In this document: positions 43,967 through 53,826 of the stretch, piece by piece
How positions within the stretch are numbered: position 1 is the first letter of the stretch
Layout: each line of letters starts with the position of its first letter
Source: an uncultured Paracoccus sp.
GTDB taxonomy: Bacteria > Pseudomonadota > Alphaproteobacteria > Rhodobacterales > Rhodobacteraceae
DNA length: 64,000 bases
Assembly: GCF_945915435.1 (NCBI RefSeq)
Contig: NZ_CAMEFG010000012.1
Span: 1 to 64,000, forward strand
Direction: 5' to 3'
Notes under the pieces: generated by a model
What the model was told of the DNA's origin: nothing
What the model saw: only the letters and a program-made list of their open reading frames with translations
Databases searched by the model: none
Made by a program: the position numbers and the translations under genes

Positions 43967-46315
43967 ATGTCCCGGCCCAGCGGCGATACGGCAAGACAGG
44001 CGTTCGACCGGATGCGGTTCCGCCACGATTGGCGCAGCTACCAGACGCGCATCCTGGCCGAGATGGAGACGCATCTCGCCGATGAAAAGCTGCATCTGGT
44101 CGCCGCACCGGGTGCGGGCAAGACCGTTCTGGGGCTGGAGATCATCCGCAAGCTTGCCCGCCGCACCCTGGTTCTGGCGCCAAGCCTGCTGGTGCGCGAT
44201 CAATGGATCGCGCGATTGCGGGACGATTTCCTGGATGGCGAACTGCCCGACTGGATCAGCACCGACCCCCAGGCCGATGTGCCGCTGCGGTTCGGCACCT
44301 ATCAGAACATCCACCAGAACCGCACCCGGACCCTGCCGCCCTTCGACCTGATCTGTCTGGACGAGGCACACCACCTGCGCCGCGCCTGGTGGCAGACCCT
44401 GATCCGGTTGCAGCAAACCCACAAGCCGGTCACGCTGTCGCTGACGGCAACCCCGCCCTACGATTCCGAAGGCTGGGAATGGCGCAATTACAACGCGCTT
44501 TGCGGTCCGGTCGATGCCGAGATTTCCGTGCCCGAACTTGTGCTGACGGGCGATCTCTGCCCGCATCAGGACCTGGTTTTCGCGGCCCGGGCATCCGACC
44601 GGCGAAGCTATGACAGGAACCGCGCGGCCGAGGCGGAACTGTTCCAATCCCTGCGCGCCCATCCTGACGTTCTGGGAATACTGGCGCAATCGCCGTGGAT
44701 GACGGATTGCCGCAATCATGCGCAAGAGATCCTGGACAACCCCGAACTGTTCAGCGCCATGCTGATCTATCTGCGCGACGCGCAACGGCCGGTGCCTGCT
44801 TATGCCAGGCAATTGCTACGGCTTGGCGGTGCCGAATGGCCGACGCTCGACTGGCAATGGCTTGGAATAATCCTGGCGGCGCATCTGACCGGGCTTCCGG
44901 CGGGCTTGCTGGCGCAGTTGAAGGCGGCAGGCGCGTTGCGCAACGATCGGCTGATGCTGCCGCCGCCAAGATTCGCCAACCGGGTAGAACTGTTGCTCGA
45001 CGACAAGGCCCGCCTTGCCGCGACCCTGGATATCCATCGGCTCGAACGCCAAGGTCGCGGGGATGGTCTGCGCATGGCGATCCTGATGGACAGGATCGGG
45101 CATGTCGCCTTGAAGCTGGACCACGATCCGCAGGAATATAACGTCGGCGCGGTTTTTCGCGCGCTGCATCTGGCGGAACCACGCGGCGACCTGGCGCTGC
45201 TGACCGGGCAGATCGTCTGCCTGCCTCGGGCGCTTTGCGGCGGCCTGCCCCACCGCGAGGTGCCGGGGCTTGCGGATTATGCGCTGATCGCAGGACCCGA
45301 ATTTTCCAGGGCCGTCGCCCGTGTCAATGCCGCCTTCGGCACGGGCAAGGTGCGGGTCATCGTCGGAACGCAGGCCTTCCTGGGGCAAGGGTGGGACGCG
45401 CCGGCGCTGAATTCGCTGATCCTGGGGACAAACCTGGCGCGCTTCGTCGCGGTGAACCAGTTGCGTGGCCGGGCGCTGCGCACCGACCGCAACTCCCCCG
45501 AAAAGACCTCGAACATCTGGCATCTTGCGGTCGTGCCCGGCGACGCCATCGAAGGCGAGGACATCGCGCGCCTGCATCGCCGCTTCGATTGCTTCGCCCG
45601 GCTGGACCGGCACGCGGGCCAGATCCGTTCCCATTTTTCGCCGAAAGGCGACGTGCGACAACACAACAGGGTCACTGCCGAAATGGCGCGGCGCCACGAT
45701 ACCCTGGCGGCGGATTGGCGAAACGCCTTGCATCTTGAACATCGCCCCCAGCCTCGGCTGGTCCGGGAAACCGGCATCGGTTCCGCAATGCGGCGCCAGA
45801 TGGTGCCCGCTTCCGGCCTTTCCTGGCTTGGGCGATTGCGCGAGATCTTCGGTCAAGGCCCTTCGGACCAGGAAACCCGGCGCAGCCTGGGACGCATCGC
45901 GCGCCTTGTCGTCGAGGCCATGCGGGAACTGGGCGATCTTTCCCCCCTGCAAGAGCCGCGCCCCAAGGTTCACGGCGGTCCGCAAGGCTATCAGATCAGC
46001 CTTCATCACGCGACGCGGTTCGAAGAGAGCCTGTTTCACGACATATTGCGCCAGATCCTCGATCCGGTCGGAAATCCGCGCTATATCATCACCGTCCGGT
46101 CGGGATTGTTCCAGAAGAGATTCCAGTATTTTGCCGTGCCCGGCCGTTTCGACGCAAACCGGACGCACGCCGAAATCTTCTGGCGCAACTGGCAGGGTAT
46201 CGTCGGCCAGGGCGAATTGATCTATACGCGCACCCCCGCCGGACGGGGCGAGTTGCAGGCGGCGCGACTGACCAGCCACGCGCGCCATGTCGCCAACCAT
46301 TTGAGCTGGCGCTGA
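43967..46315 (+). CDS. SF2 DEAD/DEAH-box helicase with large C-terminal extension
   Basis: This 782-residue protein has a Q-type RSYQTRILAEM start, Walker A AAPGAGKTVL (about 46-55), LVLAPSLLVRDQW, DEAH (132-135), the motif III TLSLTATPP (about 156-164) and motif VI VNQLRGRALRTDRN (about 495-508), so both RecA lobes are complete. The region from about 230 to 330 is an insertion, and the last 150 residues (from IARLVVEAMRELGD) form an extra domain that I do not recognise. It resembles helicase subunits of defence or repair systems rather than RecG/UvrB. It follows the XpaC-like gene with an AAGGCG site. No nuclease or methylase gene is next to it. Confidence 0.85.
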   Translation: MSRPSGDTARQAFDRMRFRHDWRSYQTRILAEMETHLADEKLHLVAAPGAGKTVLGLEIIRKLARRTLVLAPSLLVRDQWIARLRDDFLDGELPDWISTDPQADVPLRFGTYQNIHQNRTRTLPPFDLICLDEAHHLRRAWWQTLIRLQQTHKPVTLSLTATPPYDSEGWEWRNYNALCGPVDAEISVPELVLTGDLCPHQDLVFAARASDRRSYDRNRAAEAELFQSLRAHPDVLGILAQSPWMTDCRNHAQEILDNPELFSAMLIYLRDAQRPVPAYARQLLRLGGAEWPTLDWQWLGIILAAHLTGLPAGLLAQLKAAGALRNDRLMLPPPRFANRVELLLDDKARLAATLDIHRLERQGRGDGLRMAILMDRIGHVALKLDHDPQEYNVGAVFRALHLAEPRGDLALLTGQIVCLPRALCGGLPHREVPGLADYALIAGPEFSRAVARVNAAFGTGKVRVIVGTQAFLGQGWDAPALNSLILGTNLARFVAVNQLRGRALRTDRNSPEKTSNIWHLAVVPGDAIEGEDIARLHRRFDCFARLDRHAGQIRSHFSPKGDVRQHNRVTAEMARRHDTLAADWRNALHLEHRPQPRLVRETGIGSAMRRQMVPASGLSWLGRLREIFGQGPSDQETRRSLGRIARLVVEAMRELGDLSPLQEPRPKVHGGPQGYQISLHHATRFEESLFHDILRQILDPVGNPRYIITVRSGLFQKRFQYFAVPGRFDANRTHAEIFWRNWQGIVGQGELIYTRTPAGRGELQAARLTSHARHVANHLSWR

Positions 46316-46470
46316 TATAGCCAGGCCCACCCTCTCGCCCCATGCTGCGCGGAATGGCGCGGATCATGCGGACAGGGCGTGTTTGCGCCCGGTCCGGGCG
46401 TGGGGATCTTTTCGACGACGGCGGCGAAAACCGCAGGCTTGTCTGGCCGCAGCCGAAAAGACAAACGCCC

Positions 46471-46490
46471 GAACCGGCCGCGGTTTTTTT
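46471..46490 (+). terminator. Probable intrinsic terminator after the helicase gene
   Basis: AACCG (46472-46476) and CGGTT (46481-46485) form a short stem with a GCCG loop followed by a run of T up to 46490. It lies 155 bp downstream of the helicase stop and before the convergent lipoprotein gene. The stem is short, so efficiency is uncertain. Confidence 0.45.
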
Positions 46491-46534
46491 CAGCGACGTG
46501 AAGACCTGCCCATCTTCCTCGTTCGTCAGGGCGC

Positions 46535-46885
46535 TCAGCCCCCGCTGAGCATCCTTCTCAGCGTCGGGGTTACGCGCGTGGCGGACGCCGCAGCCGGATC
46601 GCGATAAGAGCGTTTGCCGTTCATGATGTCTTGAACGAGGCCATCGCAATACCTGCCCATGGCGTTCCGCTCGCCCCTGGCCACACCTTGCCGTGCGGCA
46701 TCCGCCATGCATTGCGACCGGACAACCTGCCGCAGGTTCGGGTCGTCGAGCATGGCTTTGCGCACCGTCGCGAAATGTTCCTGCTGTGCCTGTGCGGGCG
46801 GCAGCATTTTCTCTTCAATCTGATCGCAACCAGCAAGGGATCCGATGGTCACCGCTGAAATCATCATCAACATGAAACGCGCCAT
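46535..46885 (-). CDS. Small putative lipoprotein
   Basis: Protein of 116 residues with a lipoprotein signal MARFMLMMISAVTIGSLAGC (lipobox LAGC, Cys 20). A helical mature part with several Cys, Arg and Met follows (RSQCMADAARQGVARG, RYCDGLVQDIM). The ATG at 46885 follows AGGAG on the minus strand. Family not recognised; an outer membrane or periplasmic location is likely. It is convergent with the helicase gene and upstream of nothing on its strand. Confidence 0.65.
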   Translation of the reverse strand: MARFMLMMISAVTIGSLAGCDQIEEKMLPPAQAQQEHFATVRKAMLDDPNLRQVVRSQCMADAARQGVARGERNAMGRYCDGLVQDIMNGKRSYRDPAAASATRVTPTLRRMLSGG

Positions 46886-47066
46886 TCGCCTTCTCCTCTC
46901 CTGTCGAAAGACCTGGGGAAACCTTGTGACCAAAGTGAGGGCAAATCAAGCAATTCCATGACATCGCGCGCTTGGACGCGGTCATCCGCGGTCCTGTCTG
47001 GTCCCGAGGGCCGGGCAATGCGCAATAAGGTATCGCGGCGCGATGCCCAGGCCCCGGTTCGGTGGG

Positions 47067-47678
47067 CTAGGTCTCGGCCTCCAGCAGGGTGCGCAGGCGG
47101 GCGATCACCTCTTCGTCGTCCTGCTGATAGCTGAAGATCTGGTCGTATCGTCCCTGGCTGTCGAACAGCATGACATAGGCCGAATGGTCCATCGTATAGC
47201 CGCCCTCGTCCAACTCGACCCGGCTGGCGTAGATGCGGAAGGCCGCAAGGGCCTTGCGCATTTCCGGGGGCGGGCCGGTGACGCCCTGCGCGCCGGGGAT
47301 CCAGCCGACGTAATCGGCCAGAACCTCGGGCGTGTCGCGCTCGGGATCGACGGTCAGCATGAAGACGCGAAGCGGTTCGGCCAGCGGTCCCAGTTCCTCG
47401 ACCCACATCGCGATGTCGCCCATCGTGGTCGGGCAGACGTCGGGGCAATGGGTAAAGCCGAAGAACACCAGCGAGGGCTGGCCGACCAGGCTGGACTGGT
47501 CGAACGCCTGGCCGTCATGGGTGACCAGTTCATAATCGCCCTGCCCAAGACTGTCGGTCACGACCTGCTGCGCGGCGGGCGGTTCGGGGCGCAGGAAAAG
47601 CCAGGTGCTGGACAGGCCCGCGACGGCGACCAGCACCCACAGGGTAAGGCGGAAGTTGCGCAATGCCGTGTTTGCCAT
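47067..47678 (-). CDS. SCO1/SenC-family copper chaperone
   Basis: Membrane-anchored thioredoxin-fold protein of 203 residues: one N-terminal helix (about 10-29), then LVFFGFTHCPDVCPTTMGDI with the copper-binding CxxxC (HCPDVCP, about 78-84), VDPERDTPEVLADY, and the conserved histidine in YTMDHSAYVMLFD. It inserts copper into the Cu-A site of cytochrome oxidase or acts as a thiol reductase. It follows the PCuAC gene by nine bases and shares its role. Confidence 0.92.
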   Translation of the reverse strand: MANTALRNFRLTLWVLVAVAGLSSTWLFLRPEPPAAQQVVTDSLGQGDYELVTHDGQAFDQSSLVGQPSLVFFGFTHCPDVCPTTMGDIAMWVEELGPLAEPLRVFMLTVDPERDTPEVLADYVGWIPGAQGVTGPPPEMRKALAAFRIYASRVELDEGGYTMDHSAYVMLFDSQGRYDQIFSYQQDDEEVIARLRTLLEAET

Positions 47679-47687
47679 CCTTCAGCC

Positions 47688-48212
47688 CTAGTGCTGGTGG
47701 TCATGCCCGGCATCGCCGTCACCGGCGGGCATGTCGGGATGATGGCGGGCGTTGATGGCCAGAACGTCGAAGGGCAGGCTGAGATCGCCCGCCTGTTCAA
47801 AGGTCAGCACCATCTCGACCGTTTCACCCTCGGCAAGCTGCTGGTCCAGCCCCAGGACCATCAGATGCAGCCCGCCGGGTTGCAGCCGGGTGGTTTCGCC
47901 GGCGGGAAGGGGCACGCCGCCCTCGATCTCGCGCATGACCATGACGCCGTCCTCTTCGGCCATCTCATGGATTTCGACCCGCTCGCCGATGGGGGCGGTG
48001 ACGGCGACCAGGCGGTCGTCATCGGCGCCGTCGTTGGTGATGGCGAGATAGCCGCCCGCCACCGGCGCGCGGGCAGGCGTGGCGCGCAGGAAGGCGCCCT
48101 GAACGGACAGGTCGCCAAGCCGGGCCTGCGGTTCGGGCGCAGGATCATGGGCCAGCGCAAGGCCGGGCAGGAAGGCGGCGGCAAGGATGGAAAGGATACG
48201 GGTGTTCATCAT
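47688..48212 (-). CDS. Periplasmic copper chaperone PCu(A)C
   Basis: A 174-residue exported protein: signal MMNTRILSILAAAFLPGLALA, followed by a PCuAC domain with IHEMAEEDGVMVMREIEGGV (H..M..M metal ligands) and LQPGGLHLMVLGL. It ends in a His-rich tail (HHPDMPAGDGDAGHDHQH) that may bind extra copper. It hands copper to SCO and the oxidase. The start at 48212 removes 50 low-quality upstream residues. Confidence 0.92.
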   Translation of the reverse strand: MMNTRILSILAAAFLPGLALAHDPAPEPQARLGDLSVQGAFLRATPARAPVAGGYLAITNDGADDDRLVAVTAPIGERVEIHEMAEEDGVMVMREIEGGVPLPAGETTRLQPGGLHLMVLGLDQQLAEGETVEMVLTFEQAGDLSLPFDVLAINARHHPDMPAGDGDAGHDHQH

Positions 48213-48304
48213 GGACTCCGTTGATCTTACGGAAAAATTCGGAAAAAAGCGCGCAGGCCGGGCGAATGCGCCCTGCCCCGGCCGGTTGTCTGGGGCGGAA
48301 AGGA

Positions 48305-48679
48305 TCAGGCCAGCGGGGGCGCGCGCGGCTGGCCCGTCCGTGGCGGCTGGCCGGGGTGCCATTGCGCGCCGGGTTGCGGCGCGGCAAGGGCCAGAACCTG
48401 CGGCAGCAAGGCGGACAGGACGGCAAGCGGCGGCGCATGAAGGTCATCCTTGCCGATCCCCTTGGCCGGGCAGAAGGCCACGGGCGCGCCCGTCCCGTCC
48501 TTGACCTGCTGCGGAGAAAGGCACAGCGTCCAGTCGGCCACGATGGCCCCCGCCCGCGCCATCTCGGCCACGAGGCGCGAGCCCTGATGCATCGGGGCAA
48601 GCAGCGACAGCATCCACAGCGCCAGCACGGCCAGCGCCATGCCGGTCTCTTTCGCCAATGCCGATACCGGGCCGCGCAT
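48305..48679 (-). CDS. DUF2946-like small membrane/exported protein
   Basis: Protein of 124 residues with one hydrophobic segment (LALWMLSLLAPMH), two cysteines around LCLSPQQVKDG...FCPAKG and a proline-rich C-terminus (HPGQPPRTGQPRAPPLA). This pattern fits DUF2946 proteins that accompany copper genes. The ATG at 48679 has an AGGGGG site; a GTG six bases upstream is an alternative. First of the DUF2946-PCuAC-SCO group. Confidence 0.65.
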   Translation of the reverse strand: MRGPVSALAKETGMALAVLALWMLSLLAPMHQGSRLVAEMARAGAIVADWTLCLSPQQVKDGTGAPVAFCPAKGIGKDDLHAPPLAVLSALLPQVLALAAPQPGAQWHPGQPPRTGQPRAPPLA

Positions 48680-48742
48680 GACCACCCCCTTCAGGACCTG
48701 CCGCGCAGGATAGGCGCGGCGGCCGCGCTTGCCAATGCGCGA

Positions 48743-51412
48743 TCAGTCATCGGGGAAACGGTCGCGCAGGAAATGCTTCTCGACCTCCAGCAGCGCCAGC
48801 AGCAGGACGCCCAGCAGGATGATCACCACCCCGTCCAGCAACCCGAGGGGGCGCGATTCGAAGATGCGGTTCATCACCGGCAGATAGGTAAAGGCCAGTT
48901 GCCCCACCACGACCACCGCGATGGCGCCAAGCACCGGGCCGGTGCCCTTCACCCCCGTCAGCGTGAACGAGGTCATATGCAGGTAGCGCACGCTGAACAG
49001 ATAGAAAATCTCAAGCACGACCAGTTGGTTCACGACCATTGTTCGCGCAACTTCGACCTCTTGTCCCTGCCCCAGGGTCCAGAAGAAGACGCCAAGCGAG
49101 ATCGCCATGAACAGCACTGATACCAGCGCGATCCGCCAGACCATGAACGGGGTCAGCAGCCCGGCATCGGCGCGGCGCGGCTTGCGGGCCATGACGCCCG
49201 GCTCGGACGGCTCGAAGGCCAGCACAAGGCCAAGCGTGCCGGCAAGGATCAGGTTGATCCACAGGATCTGGACCGGCGTCATCGGCAGGTGAAAGTTCAG
49301 GATGATGGCCAGAAGGACGGTCAGGGTCTCGCCGCCGTTGGTCGGCAGGGTCCAGCCGATCACCTTGCGGATGTTGTCGTGGACCGTCCGCCCCTCATGC
49401 ACCGCCGCGACGATCGAGGCGAAATTGTCGTCCAGCAGCACGATCTGCGAGGCCTCTTTCGCCGCCTCGGTCCCCTTGATCCCCATGCTGATCCCGACAT
49501 CGGCCTGTTTCAGCGAAGGCGCGTCGTTCACCCCGTCCCCCGTCATGGCGACGACCCGGCCCTGCGCCTGCAAGGCGCGCACGATGCGCAGCTTGTGTTC
49601 GGGGCTGGTGCGGGCAAAGACCTGCGCATCCGCCACCGCGGGGCCAAAGGACGCATCGTCCATCTGGTCCAGATCCTGCCCGGTCAGCACCCTGGGGTCG
49701 TCGGACAGCCCAAGCTGGCGGGCGATGGCGGCGGCAGTGGCGGCGTGGTCGCCGGTGATCATCCGCACCTCGATCCCGGCGCTGCGGCATTCGGCGATGG
49801 CGCGCATCGCCTCGGGGCGCGGCGGGTCGATGAAGCCGGTGATGCCCAGCATGGTCAGCCCGGCCTCGACATCGGGAAAGTCGATGCCCTGCGTCCCGGC
49901 GGGCAGGATGCGCATGGCGTAGCCCAGCACACGCTCACCCTCGTTCCCCGCGTCGGCGATGGCGGCGTCCCAATGGGCGGCGTCCAACGGCTGCGGGCCG
50001 TCCGGCCCCGCCTGATCGGCACACATCGCAAGGATGCGTTCGGGCGCACCCTTGACCAGCACCATCGCACCGCCATCCGCGGCCCGCACCAGAACGGCCA
50101 TGAAGCGATGCCCGGCATCGAAGGGGATCGCGTCCAGCCGGGCCATCCGCTGCCGTTCGGCGCCGCTGTCCAGCCCAGCCTTGAGCGCAAGGGTCAGCAG
50201 CGCGCCCTCCATCGGGTCACCCTCGACCTGCCAGTCGCCGGGGTTCAACTGGGCGTCGTTGCACAGCATCCCGGCGCGGATCAGCGCGGCGGCGGTGCCG
50301 TCAGCCTCGAAACCGTGGCCGGTGGGGTCATAGCCCGCACCCTCGACCATCGTGACGCCCTCGGCGGTGACGATGCGGCGCACGGTCATTTCGTTGCGGG
50401 TCAGCGTTCCCGTCTTGTCCGAGCAGATGATCGAGGTCGCGCCAAGCGTTTCCACCGCGGGCAGGCGGCGGATGACGGCATTGCGCGCGGCCATGCGCTG
50501 CACGCCGATGGCCAGCGTGATCGTGATGACGGCGGGCAGCCCCTCGGGGACAAGACCGACGGTCAGGGCGACGGCGGCCATCAGCGCATCGTCCCAGGCA
50601 AAGCCGCGCGCATAAACGGCGAACAGCACCAGCACCACCGCCCCCACGACGCCCAGCAGGGTAAAGCGGCGCGCAAAGCCGTTGATCTGGCGCAGAAGCG
50701 GCGTGGTCAGGCTGCGCACCTCGCCCAGCATTTCGCTGATCCGCCCGATCTCGGTCGCCTGGCCGGTGGCGGTGACGACGCCCGTGCCCTGCCCCGATGC
50801 GACCAGCGTGCCCGAATAGGCCATCGGCTTGCGGTCGCCGATGGGCGCGTCCCGTTCCACCGGATCGACCAGTTTCGAGGCCGCGACGGATTCGCCGGTC
50901 AGCGCGGCTTCGTCGATCAGCAGGTTGCGGGCGTGCAGCAGGCGCAGGTCGGCGGGCACGCGGTCGCCCGCCTCGACCAGCACTACATCGCCGGGCACCA
51001 GGTCGGCCACGGGCACGCTGACCCGCTGGCCTTCGCGCAACACATGGGCCTTGGGCGCGATCATGCCGCGCAGCCCGGCCAGCGCATCCTCGGCCTTGCC
51101 CTCTTGCAGGAAGCCCACGACGGCATTGACCAGAACCACCGCCAGGATGACGCCCGCATCAACCCAATGCGACAGGGCGGCTGCGGCGGCTGCACCTGCA
51201 AAAAGAAAATAGATCAATGCGTTGTGGAACTGTTGCAGAAAGCGGATGATAGCCGGACGGGGCTTGGCTTCGGGCAGGCTGTTGGGACCGTGCTGCCTCA
51301 ACCGCCCTGCCGCCTCGGCCGCAGTCAAGCCGCCGGGCGCGCTATCCAGCGCCTCCAGCACCTGCGGGGCGGGCAGCGAATGGGCTTCGGTCGGCAGGGC
51401 GGAATCCTTCAT
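48743..51412 (-). CDS. P2-type cation-transporting ATPase
   Basis: An 889-residue P-type ATPase: N-terminal domain, TGE motif in ALTGESVAAS, the PEGLP motif in M4 (LVPEGLPAVITITLAIG), phosphorylation site SDKTGTLTRNEM, KGAPE nucleotide-binding motif and TGDGVNDAPSLKQADVGISMG, with about ten membrane helices. It has the P2 (Ca/Na/K) plan, not the CPx copper plan, despite the copper genes beside it. The transported ion is not certain: no heavy-metal domain is seen. It stands alone on the minus strand, with lipA upstream. Confidence 0.9.
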   Translation of the reverse strand: MKDSALPTEAHSLPAPQVLEALDSAPGGLTAAEAAGRLRQHGPNSLPEAKPRPAIIRFLQQFHNALIYFLFAGAAAAAALSHWVDAGVILAVVLVNAVVGFLQEGKAEDALAGLRGMIAPKAHVLREGQRVSVPVADLVPGDVVLVEAGDRVPADLRLLHARNLLIDEAALTGESVAASKLVDPVERDAPIGDRKPMAYSGTLVASGQGTGVVTATGQATEIGRISEMLGEVRSLTTPLLRQINGFARRFTLLGVVGAVVLVLFAVYARGFAWDDALMAAVALTVGLVPEGLPAVITITLAIGVQRMAARNAVIRRLPAVETLGATSIICSDKTGTLTRNEMTVRRIVTAEGVTMVEGAGYDPTGHGFEADGTAAALIRAGMLCNDAQLNPGDWQVEGDPMEGALLTLALKAGLDSGAERQRMARLDAIPFDAGHRFMAVLVRAADGGAMVLVKGAPERILAMCADQAGPDGPQPLDAAHWDAAIADAGNEGERVLGYAMRILPAGTQGIDFPDVEAGLTMLGITGFIDPPRPEAMRAIAECRSAGIEVRMITGDHAATAAAIARQLGLSDDPRVLTGQDLDQMDDASFGPAVADAQVFARTSPEHKLRIVRALQAQGRVVAMTGDGVNDAPSLKQADVGISMGIKGTEAAKEASQIVLLDDNFASIVAAVHEGRTVHDNIRKVIGWTLPTNGGETLTVLLAIILNFHLPMTPVQILWINLILAGTLGLVLAFEPSEPGVMARKPRRADAGLLTPFMVWRIALVSVLFMAISLGVFFWTLGQGQEVEVARTMVVNQLVVLEIFYLFSVRYLHMTSFTLTGVKGTGPVLGAIAVVVVGQLAFTYLPVMNRIFESRPLGLLDGVVIILLGVLLLALLEVEKHFLRDRFPDD

Positions 51413-51570
51413 GCGTCATCTTCCCATCTGAAAGGGCCGCACCGTCAGGCGTGGCGCAGCATTTCGCAGTTGCAGCAAAGTGATAGCCGCTTGCGCCCGG
51501 CTGCGCCAGAAAATCAGGAAAAAAAGCCGTGAGGCTTCACGTCGCAGCAGGGGCGCGCGCGCCCCGCAGC

Positions 51571-52518
51571 TCAGCCCAGCCCCAGCTTCTTCAGCCGCGC
51601 CTCGCGCAATTGCGCGAAATCGTCGCCCGCGTGATAGCTGGAGCGCGTCAGCGGCGTGGCCGACACCATCAGGAAACCCTTGCCATAGGCGGCGCGCTGA
51701 TAGCCCTCGAATTCCTCGGGCGTTACGAAGCGGTCCACGCGGTGATGCTTGGGGGTCGGTTGCAGGTATTGGCCGATGGTGATGAAGTCGATATCGGCGG
51801 CGCGCATGTCGTCCATGACCTGCAAGACGCCCTGACGGTCCTCGCCCAGGCCGACCATGATGCCGGATTTGGTGAACATGGCCGGGTCCAGTTCCTTGAC
51901 CCGCTGCAACAGCCGCAGGCTGTGGAAATAGCGCGCGCCGGGCCGGACCGAGGGGTAAAGCCCCGGCACCGTTTCCAGGTTGTGGTTGAAGACGTCCGGG
52001 CGCGCCTCGACCACGGCCTCAAGGCTGCCGGGCTTCGATTTCAGGAAATCGGGGGTCAGAACCTCGATCGTGGAACCGGGCGAGCGGTGGCGGATCGCGC
52101 GGATGGTCTGGGCGAAATGCTCGGCACCCCCGTCGTCCAGATCGTCGCGGTCCACGCTGGTCAGCACGACATGGTTCAGCCCCAGCTTCTGCACCGCGTG
52201 GGCGACCCGGCCCGGCTCGAACACGTCCAGCGCATCGGGCTTGCCGGTCTGGACGTTGCAGAAGGAACAGCCGCGCGTGCAGATCTCGCCCATGATCATC
52301 ATGGTGGCGTGGCCCTGGCTCCAGCATTCGCCGACGTTCGGGCAGCCCGCTTCCTCGCAGACGGTGGAGAGGCGGTTCTCGCGCAGGATGTCGCGGGTCT
52401 GCTTGTAGCCGTCGCTGGTGGGGGCCTTGACCCGGATCCACGTGGGTTTCTTGGGCTGAGCCTGATCGGGGCGATGTGCCTTTTCCGGGTGGCGCAGAAC
52501 CGGGGGCTGGTCGGCCAT
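51571..52518 (-). CDS. lipA: Lipoyl synthase
   Basis: Radical SAM enzyme of 315 residues: the auxiliary cluster cysteines in [19 protein letters not shown], the radical SAM CxxxCxxC in [11 protein letters not shown] (about 82-92), and the [21 protein letters not shown] and [26 protein letters not shown] blocks. It inserts sulfur into octanoylated proteins. Single gene; length normal. Confidence 0.95.
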   Translation of the reverse strand: MADQPPVLRHPEKAHRPDQAQPKKPTWIRVKAPTSDGYKQTRDILRENRLSTVCEEAGCPNVGECWSQGHATMMIMGEICTRGCSFCNVQTGKPDALDVFEPGRVAHAVQKLGLNHVVLTSVDRDDLDDGGAEHFAQTIRAIRHRSPGSTIEVLTPDFLKSKPGSLEAVVEARPDVFNHNLETVPGLYPSVRPGARYFHSLRLLQRVKELDPAMFTKSGIMVGLGEDRQGVLQVMDDMRAADIDFITIGQYLQPTPKHHRVDRFVTPEEFEGYQRAAYGKGFLMVSATPLTRSSYHAGDDFAQLREARLKKLGLG

Positions 52519-52628
52519 GTGGCTTCCTTACATGATGTTTCGTCGAAATTAGGCCCTTTCGCACAGGAAAACAACGGCAGCGGGCGGCACTTGCGGGGAA
52601 ATTCGATGCTGCATCGCGGCATGGAAAA

Positions 52629-52651
52629 GGCTGCCGGGCGGACCGGCAGCC
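52629..52651 (-). terminator. Intrinsic terminator of the DUF6456 gene
   Basis: GGCTGCCGG and CCGGCAGCC form a perfect 9-bp stem with a 5-nt loop (52629-52651), followed by TTTTCC on the minus strand. It lies 27 bp downstream of the DUF6456 stop. Confidence 0.75.
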
Positions 52652-52677
52652 TGAAGCGGGGATGATAAGGAAAAAAA

Positions 52678-53826
52678 CTAACCGATCAGGGGCGAGCCTG
52701 CGCCATATGTCTCGCGGTAATGGCGTTCCAGCCGCATCAGGGCCAGGCGCAGCACGATCTTGCCCGAGCGCGCGGACCATCCCAGCCTGCGCTCGGTCAT
52801 CTCGACCCCGTCCAGAAAGCAGCAGACGCGCAGGCACAGATCGCCCATGCCGGGGCCAAGCTCGCGCAGCGCGGCGGCCACGCGGTCGCGCGCCCCGTCC
52901 GATCCGCCCGAGAACCCGCCGAAGCTGCGCCCCGTATCCGCCCCCGAGGTCAGGAAGCGGTCCCAGTTCTGCGCGACGCGCGGACCAAGCTGGGACAGCT
53001 CGTAATCCTCGCGCAGGCGCTCGCCCGCCTCGACCAGCTCGGGCGACAGGAACGGCTTGCCGTTGGCATCGCGGCGGCGCGCCAGCACCTGCAAGGGGCT
53101 TTCGGCAAGGTTGTAGCGCGCGCGGCGGCGGGTGCCGTCGTCGGGGTCGGTGATCTCGCGCTCGGTCCAGATGCGGTGGCGGTCAGCGTGATCGAAGGGG
53201 GCGGACGCCTCGGCCATGCCGACGGGCGTGACGGGCTGGCCTTGCGCGAAATCCGACAGCGGCGGCATCCCCCCACGCCGGGCGGCGACCATCTTCTTCA
53301 GCGCATCGCGCCCCGCGCCGGTGATGGCATAGCGCGCCAGCCGCCCCGCGCTTTGCTGCACGACCCAGCCCATCAGCGCCAGCTTCTCGGCGATCCGGCG
53401 GTCGAGGATCGCGGTGCGGATATCGCCGCGCACCACGATGGCCTTCTCCATCCCCTGCGCCAGCACCAGCACCGCCCCCGATTCGGCCAGCCGCCGCAGG
53501 ACGCGCCGCGCCTGTTCGGCATCGCTGCGGCTGAAGCCCCGCCCGTCGCCGTCACGCTCGATCCCGCCATCGACCAGCGGATCGTCGCGCCGCGCCTCGA
53601 TCCGGCGGATGCGGCGCAGGATGGTCGAGGCGTGGCAACCCGCCTCGCGCGCCAGCGAGCGGATGGATTCGCCCCCCTCGGTATGGCGCCGATACAGCCG
53701 CAGGTCCTCGGCCTCGCGCGGCGATATGGCGATTTCACCGGCGTGGTTCCCGCCCCCCGCATCGGCATCCCCCGGCAGCGCGGAAACCGAAGCGTCGATG
53801 GCAAAACCGCCCGTCAAAGCTGTCAT
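52678..53826 (-). CDS. DUF6456 / helix-turn-helix domain protein
   Basis: A 382-residue protein with a helix-turn-helix region (SIRSLAREAGCHASTILRRIRRI, about 54-76). A helical wing with RRVLRRLAESGAVLVLAQGM follows, and then a C-terminal domain with LGPGMGDLCLRVCCFLDGVEMTERRLGWSARSGKIVLRLAL, the DUF6456 region of alphaproteobacteria. It is likely a DNA-binding regulator. The ATG at 53826 opens the conserved part; the upstream open frame overlaps the divergent promoter region. It is divergent from the DUF6477 gene, its usual neighbour. Confidence 0.75.
   Translation of the reverse strand: MTALTGGFAIDASVSALPGDADAGGGNHAGEIAISPREAEDLRLYRRHTEGGESIRSLAREAGCHASTILRRIRRIEARRDDPLVDGGIERDGDGRGFSRSDAEQARRVLRRLAESGAVLVLAQGMEKAIVVRGDIRTAILDRRIAEKLALMGWVVQQSAGRLARYAITGAGRDALKKMVAARRGGMPPLSDFAQGQPVTPVGMAEASAPFDHADRHRIWTEREITDPDDGTRRRARYNLAESPLQVLARRRDANGKPFLSPELVEAGERLREDYELSQLGPRVAQNWDRFLTSGADTGRSFGGFSGGSDGARDRVAAALRELGPGMGDLCLRVCCFLDGVEMTERRLGWSARSGKIVLRLALMRLERHYRETYGAGSPLIG

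Noticed and set aside
48743..51412. Copper-exporting CopA-type ATPase
   Set aside because: The protein has a PEGLP motif, not CPx, and no N-terminal CxxC metal domain, so the nearby copper genes do not define its ion.
49289..51532. A 747-codon + strand frame opposite the P-type ATPase
   Set aside because: Antisense shadow of a gene with all P-type motifs.
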